In this document: piece by piece, positions 22,111 through 28,823 of the stretch
Layout of the letters: the number at the start of each line of letters is the position of its first letter
Numbering within the stretch: the first letter of the stretch is position 1
The notes under the pieces: generated by a model
The model's database searches: none
Seen by the model: the letters and a program-made list of their open reading frames with translations, nothing else
What the model was told of the DNA's origin: nothing
NCBI GenBank assembly: GCA_018240685.1
Contig: JAFEFG010000026.1
Location: forward strand, 1 to 47,989
Source of the DNA: Pseudomonadota bacterium
Lineage (GTDB): Bacteria; Pseudomonadota; Alphaproteobacteria; Reyranellales; Reyranellaceae
DNA: 47,989 bases
Direction of reading: 5' to 3'
Position numbers and translations under genes: made by a program

Positions 22111-22593
22111 CTATTTTTCGTAGCGGTACCGGAAATCGCAGTGGCTGGCGCCCTGCATGATCGTCTGCGTGCGGTCGAGCTTGAGCTTGGGGTCGTAGCC
22201 CTCGCAGAAGGCGCCGTCGCGGTTGCAGGACAGCAGGTGGCCGATCTCGCCCAGCCCCATCGCCTTGTAGGCCTCGGCATAGCGGCAGCGCGTGACGTTG
22301 AAGGCGAAGGTCTGGTCCGTCTGTTCCTTGACCTCGATCTCGAGCGCCCCGCCCTTGGTCCAGAGTGGCATCACGTCCTGGAACGCCTTGAGCGACGGCC
22401 CGCCCGGCGCCGATTCGGCGAACTGCTTGCCTTGGGCGATCGCCGAGCGGCGCACCGAATCGGTGATCGTCTTGCGCGCCACCGCCTCGCCATGGCTCGC
22501 CTTCAGCGTCTCGTAGACCTCTTTCAGGATCTCGGCCTCGATCTTCCGCTTCTCGAGCATCGACAGGCCTTCGGGGTGCGCAGGTTGTGTCAT
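22111..22593 (-). CDS. L-2-amino-thiazoline-4-carboxylic acid hydrolase family protein
   Basis: 160 residues. The C-terminal half reads FNVTRCRYAEAYKAMGLGEIG, then LLSCNRDGAFCEGYDPKLKL and TQTIMQGASHCDFRYR, the hallmark of the ATC hydrolase family. The founding member opens the thiazoline ring of ATC to make S- or N-carbamoyl-L-cysteine on the way to L-cysteine. Many relatives have unproven functions. The three conserved cysteines (RCRY, SCNRD, HCDF) are present. ATG 22593 is chosen because the conserved region starts shortly after it. A longer frame to 22692 exists but its extra N-terminus is not family-like. Neither start has a strong ribosome site. It is coupled to the downstream reductase. 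Confidence 0.87.
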   Translation of the reverse strand: MTQPAHPEGLSMLEKRKIEAEILKEVYETLKASHGEAVARKTITDSVRRSAIAQGKQFAESAPGGPSLKAFQDVMPLWTKGGALEIEVKEQTDQTFAFNVTRCRYAEAYKAMGLGEIGHLLSCNRDGAFCEGYDPKLKLDRTQTIMQGASHCDFRYRYEK

Positions 22594-23141
22594 GAAAAGA
22601 AACTCGCGTGTTATGCGTTCTCGCAGATTGCAGAGCCTGCATCGTTTCGGTAGGCGCAGCAACGTGGGAGATTTGGGCGGGGCGATGAACAAGTCGATCT
22701 ACCAGTGTACCGTGGAGGCGCACGCCAAGCCGGGCGTCATCAAGTCGACGACCGAATTGTCCTTGATTCCCGGAAGGCTTGAAATGTGCTGGTGACCGAG
22801 TGGTCGGCGGAAGACTGCCTGAGGGGTGGCGGGACCTGTGATCTCGACGGCACGGGCGGCGTCTTCGCCGTGATGAGTGCCGCTGGAACGATGCCGGCCC
22901 AGCCGACGAATGGCGGCCGCCCTTGACATCCCGCCGGCCGAATGAAATATCCGGCCCACGATGATTTCGTTCGTTCTCCTCCGGTCGCGACGTCGCCGCT
23001 TGTCTCAGCGGCGTGAGAACGCGCGCGCGTAACAAACGCGCCGTATCGTGAAGCCGCCGGAGAGGATCGAGCGGCTTCCCTGTTTCCCTCTTCTCCAGCC
23101 GGCCCCTTTCCCGAGGCCCTGAATTTGCGAGAGAGAAGACC
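22594..23141. promoter_or_regulatory. 548-base divergent intergenic region with argC leader structures
   Basis: No convincing gene was found. On the plus strand, a TTGACA at 22923-22928 is followed 16 bases later by an AT-rich AAATAT (22945-22950), a plausible promoter about 190 bases before argC. The predicted leader holds two hairpins: GCCGCT/AGCGGC (22995-23012, loop 6) and GAAGCCG/CGGCTTC (23050-23078, loop 15). A pyrimidine-rich tract follows, and then the argC ribosome site GAGAGAAG. The first half must carry the promoter of the minus-strand hydrolase-reductase pair, which I could not pinpoint. Confidence 0.4.
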
Positions 23142-24104
23142 ATGAGCACCAACAAGACCAAGATCTTCATCGACGGCCAGCACGGCACGACCGGGCTCAA
23201 GATCCACGAGCGGTTGAAGGACCGGCCGGACATCGAGCTGCTGGAACTGCCGATGGCCGAGCGCAAGGACCTCGCCAAGCGGGTCGAGATCGCCAGGGCC
23301 GCCGACATCGCCGTGCTCTGCCTGCCGGATGCGGCGGTCAAGGAGCTGATGGCGGCGCTGGGCGATGCCGATGTCTGCGTGATCGACGCCAGCACGGCGC
23401 ACCGGGTGGCGGACGGCTGGACCTACGGCTTCCCCGAGCTCAGCAAGGAGCATCGCCAGAAGCTGCTGGCCTCCAAGCGGATCAGCAACCCGGGCTGCTA
23501 TCCGACCGGCGCCATCGCCATCCTGCATCCGCTGGTCGAGGCGGGCATCGTGCGGGCGGACTCGACGCCCGCTGTCTTCGGCGTGTCCGGCTATACAGGC
23601 GGCGGCAAGGAGCTGATCGAGGTCCACGAGAAGACGCCGAACGTCGAGCCGTTCGGCCTCTACGGGCTCGAACTCACGCACAAGCACGTGCCGGAGATGA
23701 AGAAGTATTCCGGTCTCGCACACGCGCCGCTGTTCGTGCCGTCGGTCGGCCACTACGCCCAGGGCATGCTGATCATGGTGCCGATCACGCGCGACATCAC
23801 CGCCAGGGCGACACACGCGGCGGACGTGCAGAAGGCGCTCGCCGACCACTATGCCGGCGAGACGTTCGTCACCGTGCGGCCGTTCGCCGACCGCAAGTGG
23901 CTGGAGCGGGACCGGTTCCTGCGCGCCGACCGGCTGATCGACACCAACTCGATGGAGCTTGCGGTCTATGCCAACGAGGCCGAGGGCAACATCCTCGCCG
24001 TCGCCTCGCTCGACAATCTCGGCAAGGGCGCGTCCGGCGCGGCGGTGCAGGTGATCAACCTCAAGACCGGCGTCGACGAGACGACCGGCCTGACGGTCGC
24101 CTGA
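23142..24104 (+). CDS. argC: N-acetyl-gamma-glutamyl-phosphate reductase (type 2)
   Basis: 320 residues. It reduces N-acetyl-glutamyl phosphate to the semialdehyde in arginine biosynthesis, using NADPH, in the cytoplasm. The catalytic Cys119 lies in SNPGCYPTGA. The N-terminal nucleotide-binding opening is the short form IFIDGQHGTTGLKIHERL of type 2 ArgC. GVSGYTGGGKELI and the substrate-binding THKHVPEM are present. ATG 23142 is supported by GAGAGAAG 7 bases upstream. No other arginine genes are adjacent, as usual for alphaproteobacteria. It has an unusually long structured leader. Confidence 0.96.
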   Translation: MSTNKTKIFIDGQHGTTGLKIHERLKDRPDIELLELPMAERKDLAKRVEIARAADIAVLCLPDAAVKELMAALGDADVCVIDASTAHRVADGWTYGFPELSKEHRQKLLASKRISNPGCYPTGAIAILHPLVEAGIVRADSTPAVFGVSGYTGGGKELIEVHEKTPNVEPFGLYGLELTHKHVPEMKKYSGLAHAPLFVPSVGHYAQGMLIMVPITRDITARATHAADVQKALADHYAGETFVTVRPFADRKWLERDRFLRADRLIDTNSMELAVYANEAEGNILAVASLDNLGKGASGAAVQVINLKTGVDETTGLTVA

Positions 24105-24135
24105 TTCACATCAAGTAAACAAGGACTTTGCGACA

Positions 24136-24159
24136 CCGCCGCACCGATGCATGCGGCGG
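24136..24159 (+). terminator. Possible argC terminator hairpin
   Basis: An 8-bp perfect stem, CCGCCGCA paired with TGCGGCGG, with an 8-base loop, starts 31 bases after the argC stop codon. Only a weak T-content (GTTGCGCTGGTTTG) follows, so termination efficiency is doubtful. Confidence 0.4.
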
Positions 24160-24241
24160 CGTTGCGCTGGTTTGTCATGCCTGCGTCATCTAGGTTTGCG
24201 ATGGCTGCCGGCAACGGAACCACGCCCACCGGAAAGAGGCT

Positions 24242-25993
24242 ATGGCTCGACGGGACCTCGAAAAGGTCGGCCGGACTCCGCTGCTCGGCCTGGGCGGCGC
24301 CGGTCTGCGACCGAACGTCTACGATTTCGCGATCTTCATCCTGATCGCGGCGGCGTTCGTCGCCATGGCCTATGGCGCCCGCGAGATCTCCGCACCGGCG
24401 GCCCGGCTGACGGTGGCGCCGGTGACGCTCGATCCGGCCAATCTGCCCGGCTATGCGCTGCGCACGACGCTCCGCATGTTCGCCGCGATCGCCGCGTCGC
24501 TGGTCTTCACCTTCGTCGTCGCCACCCTGGCCGCCAAGAGTCGCAAGGCCGAGATGGTGATCGTGCCGGCGCTCGACATCCTGCAGTCGGTGCCGGTGCT
24601 GGGGTTCCTGACCTTCACCGTCGTGTTCTTCCTGCGCCTGTTCCCCGACAGCGAGCTGGGCGCCGAATGCGCGGCGGTCTTCGCCATCTTCACCAGCCAG
24701 GCCTGGAACATGGCCTTCAGCTTCTACCAGTCGCTCCGCACGGTGCCTGCGGACCTCGACGAGGTGAGCCGCCACTTCCAGCTTTCACCCTGGCTGAAGT
24801 TCTGGCGCCTCGAGGCGCCGTTCGCGGCGCCCGGGCTGATCTGGAACACGATGATGTCGATGTCGGGCGGCTGGTTCTTCGTCGTCGCTTCCGAGGCGAT
24901 CACGGTCGGCGACACGACCGTGAAGCTGCCGGGGATCGGCTCGTGGCTGGCAACGGCGATCGACGCCAAGGACATCAACGCGGTCGTGCTGGCCGTCGCC
25001 ACCATGGCGGTGGTGATCCTCGCCTACGACCAGCTCCTGTTCCGGCCCATCGTCGCCTGGGCCGACAAGTTCCGCTTCGAGCAGACCGCTGCGCAGCAGC
25101 GGCCGCGGTCGTGGGTCTACGAGCTGTGGCGGCGCGGCCAGGTGGTGCGCCGCATCACCGTGGTCACGGGCTGGATCGGCCGCGGCGTCTCCCACCTGCC
25201 GCTCCCGCTGACCCGGCCGCCGCGTCGGGCCGTGCGCGCCGAGCCGAAGCCGGGGTCGGACCTCCTGTGGCGGCTGCTCATCCTCGCCGTGACGGCCTAC
25301 GCGCTGTGGCGCATCGTGCGCTTCACCGAGGCGTCGCTCGGCTGGGGCGACCTTTTCACCGCCCTGGAAATGGGGCTGCTCACCCTCGCGCGCGTCGTCG
25401 TGCTGATCGCCCTCGCCTCGGCGATCTGGGTCCCGATCGGCGTCTGGATCGGCCTGCGTCCCTGGGCGGCGACCCGCGTGCAGCCGCTGGCCCAGTTCCT
25501 GGCGGCGTTCCCGGCCAACGTGCTGTTCCCGATGGCCGTCGTGCTGATCGTCTCGCTGCACCTCGATCCGAACATCTGGCTGAGCCCGCTGATGGTGCTG
25601 GGCACGCAGTGGTACATCCTGTTCAACGTCATCGCCGGGGCGAGCGCCTTCCCGACCGACCTGCGCGAGGCTTCGACGCTGTTCCGCCTGCGCACCTGGC
25701 AATGGTGGCGCAAGGTGATCGTGCCGGGCATCCTGCCGTACTACGTCACCGGCGCGCTGACCGCTTCGGGCGGGTCATGGAACGCCAGCATCGTCGCCGA
25801 GGTGGCGAGCTGGGGGAACACCAAGCTTCAGGCGGCCGGCCTCGGCTCCTATATCGCCGATGCCACCGAGGCCGCCGACTATCCACGCGTGGTGCTGGGC
25901 ATCGTCGTGATGTCGGTGATGGTCGTCGCCTGCAACCGGCTCGTCTGGCGGCCGCTCTACCGCCTGGCCGAGCGCCGCTTCCGTCTCGCCTGA
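24242..25993 (+). CDS. Double-length ABC transporter permease, nitrate/sulfonate/taurine (TauC-like) type
   Basis: 583 residues made of two permease modules in one chain. Module 1 spans about residues 25-275 and module 2 about 340-575. Each carries its own EAA-type coupling loop (EVSRHFQLSPWLKFWRLEAPFAAPG in the first; REASTLFRLRTWQWWRKVIVPGILP in the second, each quoted here only to mark it). The linker between them is about 70 residues and basic. A single chain would thus form the whole membrane channel. It is followed 11 bases later by its ATPase. No periplasmic binding protein is encoded nearby, so the cargo is unknown; anions or small organic acids are typical of this class. Confidence 0.88.
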   Translation: MARRDLEKVGRTPLLGLGGAGLRPNVYDFAIFILIAAAFVAMAYGAREISAPAARLTVAPVTLDPANLPGYALRTTLRMFAAIAASLVFTFVVATLAAKSRKAEMVIVPALDILQSVPVLGFLTFTVVFFLRLFPDSELGAECAAVFAIFTSQAWNMAFSFYQSLRTVPADLDEVSRHFQLSPWLKFWRLEAPFAAPGLIWNTMMSMSGGWFFVVASEAITVGDTTVKLPGIGSWLATAIDAKDINAVVLAVATMAVVILAYDQLLFRPIVAWADKFRFEQTAAQQRPRSWVYELWRRGQVVRRITVVTGWIGRGVSHLPLPLTRPPRRAVRAEPKPGSDLLWRLLILAVTAYALWRIVRFTEASLGWGDLFTALEMGLLTLARVVVLIALASAIWVPIGVWIGLRPWAATRVQPLAQFLAAFPANVLFPMAVVLIVSLHLDPNIWLSPLMVLGTQWYILFNVIAGASAFPTDLREASTLFRLRTWQWWRKVIVPGILPYYVTGALTASGGSWNASIVAEVASWGNTKLQAAGLGSYIADATEAADYPRVVLGIVVMSVMVVACNRLVWRPLYRLAERRFRLA

Positions 25994-26004
25994 AGAGGGC
26001 CGCC

Positions 26005-27336
26005 ATGGAAACCGCAACTGCCGCCAAAACCGCTCCCTCCGCCGTCGCTGCGCCTCTGGTCGCCGTGGATCATGTCCGCCAGCGCTACTCGAAGGGCAGC
26101 GGCGACGATTTGCTGGTGCTGGACGACGTCAGCTTGTCGCTGCGCAGCAACGAGATCGTGTCGCTGCTCGGCCGCTCGGGCTGCGGCAAGTCTTCGCTGC
26201 TGCGGATCATTGCGGGCCTGATGCCGGCCAGCGAAGGCCGCGTGACGATCGGCGGCCGGCCAGTCGACGGTCCCGCCGAGGAGGTGGCGATGGTGTTCCA
26301 GACCTTCGCGCTCTTCCCCTGGCTCACGGTGCTCGAGAACGTGGAGATCGGGCTCGAGGCGCAGAAGGTGCCGCCGGCCGAGCGCCAGAAGCGGGCGCTG
26401 GCGGCGATCGATCTGATCGGCCTCGACGGCTACGAGAGCGCCTACCCCAAGGAACTGTCGGGCGGCATGCGCCAGCGCGTCGGCCTCGCGCGCGCCCTGG
26501 TCGTGCATCCCAAGCTGCTGCTGATGGACGAGCCCTTCTCCGCGCTCGACGTGCTGACCGCCGAGACGCTGCGCACCGACCTGCTCGATCTCTGGAGCGA
26601 GGGGCGCATGCCGATCTCCTCCATCCTGCTGGTCACGCACAATATCGAGGAGGCGGTGCTGATGAGCGACCGCATCCTCGTCTTCTCCTCCAACCCCGGT
26701 CGCCTGCGGGCGGAGATTCCGGTGAAGCTGCCGATGCCGCGCAACCGGCTCGATCCGGCCTTCCGCCAGATGGTGGACGACATCTATGCCCTGATGACGG
26801 CGCGGCCCACGGGCAAGCAGGCGCAGGGCGTCTTTCCCGGCACCGGCATCGCAATGGAACTGCCGCGCGTGTCGCCGAACCTGCTCGCCGGCCTCCTGGA
26901 GACCGTGGCGGGAGAGCCGTTCAACGGACACGCCGACATGCCGGCGCTGGCGGGGCCGCTGCAGATGGAGATCGACGATCTCTTCCCGGTCGCAGAGGCG
27001 CTGCAGTTGCTGCGCTTCGCCGAAGTGGCGGAGGGCGACATCCGCCTCACCGACGCGGGCCGCCGCTTCGTGCAGCTCGATCCGGATGACCGCAAGCGGC
27101 TGTTCGCCCAGCACCTGCAGACCTGTGTGCCGCTCGCCCAGCACATCAGGCGCGTGCTCGACGAGCGCGGCAGCCACGCCGCGCCGGCCAGTCGGTTCCG
27201 CGACGAGCTCGAGGACCACATGTCCGAGCAGTATGCCGAGAACACGTTGCGGGCCGTCACCTCATGGGCGCGCTACGGCGAGATCTTCGCCTATGACGAG
27301 GACACGGGTGTGTTCAGCCTCGACAATCCGAGCTGA
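26005..27336 (+). CDS. ABC transporter ATPase with AAA-associated C-terminal domain
   Basis: 443 residues. The N-terminal 260 residues are a nitrate/sulfonate-type ATPase: Walker A GRSGCGKSS, Q-loop MVFQTFALFPW, signature [15 protein letters not shown], Walker B LLLMDEPFSALD and switch VTHNIEEAV. Residues from about 285 to the end form the AAA-associated C-terminal domain (SPNLLAGLLETVAGEPFNGHADMP, shown to mark its start). This domain is found on a subset of these ATPases and is probably regulatory. ATG 26005 lies 11 bases after the permease stop. It operates with the double permease. Confidence 0.9.
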   Translation: METATAAKTAPSAVAAPLVAVDHVRQRYSKGSGDDLLVLDDVSLSLRSNEIVSLLGRSGCGKSSLLRIIAGLMPASEGRVTIGGRPVDGPAEEVAMVFQTFALFPWLTVLENVEIGLEAQKVPPAERQKRALAAIDLIGLDGYESAYPKELSGGMRQRVGLARALVVHPKLLLMDEPFSALDVLTAETLRTDLLDLWSEGRMPISSILLVTHNIEEAVLMSDRILVFSSNPGRLRAEIPVKLPMPRNRLDPAFRQMVDDIYALMTARPTGKQAQGVFPGTGIAMELPRVSPNLLAGLLETVAGEPFNGHADMPALAGPLQMEIDDLFPVAEALQLLRFAEVAEGDIRLTDAGRRFVQLDPDDRKRLFAQHLQTCVPLAQHIRRVLDERGSHAAPASRFRDELEDHMSEQYAENTLRAVTSWARYGEIFAYDEDTGVFSLDNPS

Positions 27337-27720
27337 CGGCCCATCGCTCGGGGCCCGCGACAGGATTTTCCGGGCTCGCGCCGTTCGGCGCGGCCTTCCT
27401 GCCATGCAAGCGCCCAATTTTGGCAACACGGTTCGTTGTGGTCCGCCCGTGCCCGAGCCATTTCTAGGGCGTCGGAAAGACCGCGGGATTTGATGGAGCA
27501 GCTTGCGCCGCGTCACCAAGTGCTAAAGCGTCACGAAGCGTTTCGTGGGCTCCGCTGACACGGATGAGGTAGCGATGACCCAGGACCCTTTCTTCACCCG
27601 AGCTACCCTCTGTCGACGCGGCTGTCGCCGTTCGTGTTGTCCGTCCTCCTGATCGGAGGCGGTTCGATCGTTTTGTCGAGGAGAAAGGCCGGCGCCCGAA
27701 GGCCGGCAGGGAGTGAAGCC
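27337..27720. other. 384-base intergenic region, no gene seen
   Basis: Contains only weak structures. A 6-bp GC hairpin at 27377-27392 just after the ATPase gene could help termination. A perfect CACGAA/TTCGTG inverted repeat lies at 27532-27547. A GCCGGC-loop-GCCGGC hairpin at 27688-27707 sits directly before the ribosome site of the next gene. Short frames here have no convincing start or composition. Confidence 0.4.
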
Positions 27721-27966
27721 ATGTCCGAATCCCTTATCGTCGAGATCTGGGGCGAACCCGCGGGCTTCGTGGTCAGGGAAGGGAACGCCTTCCGCTTTCA
27801 CGCCGTCGCCCGTCCGTTCTTCGTCCTGGACGGCACGCAGTTCACCACGCTCGGCCATGCCCGCCTGGCGGCGGCGCGCCTGCGGCCGCCCCGCGTTCGG
27901 TCGGCACCTTGGCCCGTCGACGAGTTTGCGCCCCGGCATCGGGAAATCGCCGGCAGCGTTCATTAA
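27721..27966 (+). CDS. Small conserved-looking hypothetical protein
   Basis: 81 residues (starts MSESLIVEIWGEPAGFVVRE). It has no membrane segment, a basic C-terminal half (ARLAAARLRPPRVR) and no recognised domain. It looks like the short hypothetical proteins of soil alphaproteobacteria that open with an IVEI.GE.AG.VVRE pattern; this comparison is from memory and unverified. GGGAG lies 7 bases before ATG 27721. A longer frame from 27634 has a hydrophobic lead-in but no ribosome site. It ends 30 bases before mgtC and may be cotranscribed with it. Confidence 0.6.
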   Translation: MSESLIVEIWGEPAGFVVREGNAFRFHAVARPFFVLDGTQFTTLGHARLAAARLRPPRVRSAPWPVDEFAPRHREIAGSVH

Positions 27967-27996
27967 ACCTTAACGAACCACGGCCACTCAGGCGGC

Positions 27997-28710
27997 ATGG
28001 CAATGGATACCGCCGTGCTGGCGCAGGCCGCATTTCGTCTCGCCGTCGCGCTGTTGCTGGGCTCGGCGATCGGGTTCGAGCGCCAGTGGAACCAGAAGAT
28101 GGCCGGCCTGCGCACCAATGCGCTGGTGGCGCTGGGCGCCTGCGGCTTCGTCGTCTTCTCGGACCTGATCGGCCAGGGCGATCCGACCCGCGTCGCCGGA
28201 CAGATCGTGAGCGGCATCGGCTTCCTCGGCGCCGGCGTGATCCTGCGCGAGGGCGTCAATGTCCACGGCCTCAACACGGCCGCGACGCTGTGGTGCTCGG
28301 CCATGGTCGGCACCATCGCCGGCGCCGGCTTCTTCATGCCAAGTGTCGTCGCCGCCGTCTTCGTCATCGGCACCAATCTGCTGCTGCGGCCGCTGGTGCG
28401 GCGCGTGAACCGCTTCACGCTCACCAAGGCCGGCGCCGAGACCTATTACACGGTGGAGATCACCTGCAGGGCCGCTGAAGAGGGCTCCATGCGGTCGTTG
28501 CTGCTCAATGCGCTCACCCATGCCGGGCTGGGCCTGCGCCGTCTCGACAGCGAGGACGTTCCCGACACCACGAAGGTCGCGGTGACGGCGCAGGCGGTGG
28601 CGGCCAGGCGCAACGATGCGGCGCTGGAACAGATCGTGGGCCGCCTCGTCCTCGAGCCGCATGTCACGGCGGCGACCTGGCAGGTCGACCGGTCGATCCC
28701 GGAAGCCTGA
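27997..28710 (+). CDS. MgtC/SapB family membrane protein
   Basis: 237 residues. The first 140 residues carry four to five membrane spans with the family hallmarks SAIGFERQWNQKMAGLRTNALVALG, GIGFLGAGVILREG and GLNTAATLW. The last 90 residues form a soluble ACT-like domain (ETYYTVEITCRAAEEGSMRS). MgtC proteins influence magnesium homeostasis and ATP synthase and are often next to MgtA/MgtB pumps, as here, where a P-type ATPase follows. It has two closely spaced candidate ATGs (27997 and 28003). Confidence 0.9.
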   Translation: MAMDTAVLAQAAFRLAVALLLGSAIGFERQWNQKMAGLRTNALVALGACGFVVFSDLIGQGDPTRVAGQIVSGIGFLGAGVILREGVNVHGLNTAATLWCSAMVGTIAGAGFFMPSVVAAVFVIGTNLLLRPLVRRVNRFTLTKAGAETYYTVEITCRAAEEGSMRSLLLNALTHAGLGLRRLDSEDVPDTTKVAVTAQAVAARRNDAALEQIVGRLVLEPHVTAATWQVDRSIPEA

Positions 28711-28716
28711 CCGGCC

Positions 28717-28781
28717 CGGGCAGCATGCCTTGGCCGCTGTGCGGGCTTGCCGGCTTGAGGCAGGTCAAGGCACGCTGCCCG
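28717..28781 (+). repeat. Long inverted repeat between mgtC and the P-ATPase gene
   Basis: A 16-base arm (28717-28732) pairs with 28766-28781 with a single mismatch. The 33-base loop contains most of the FNR/FixK-like box, whose last three bases fall in the right arm. It may act as a terminator-type hairpin for mgtC, although no T-tract directly follows, or as an occluding structure. Confidence 0.65.
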
Positions 28782-28796
28782 CGCCGGCGATTGAAT
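28755..28796 (+). promoter_or_regulatory. FNR/FixK-type box with class II-spaced -10 element
   Basis: TTGAGGCAGGTCAA (28755-28768) fits the TTGA-N6-TCAA consensus of FNR/FixK/Anr-family regulators exactly in both half sites. A TTGAAT hexamer at 28791-28796 falls at -12 to -7 if the box is centred at -41.5. This is the geometry of class II activated promoters and predicts a transcript start near 28803, about 20 bases before the P-ATPase ATG. Confidence 0.7.
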
Positions 28797-28823
28797 TGAT
28801 TTTCCGTTCAAGCGGTTGCGTGG

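Noticed and set aside
22684..22794. A 36-residue plus-strand small protein (MNKSIYQCTVEAH start) in the argC upstream region
   Set aside because: No clear ribosome site spacing, no recognisable feature, and it ends far from any gene; not distinguishable from chance.
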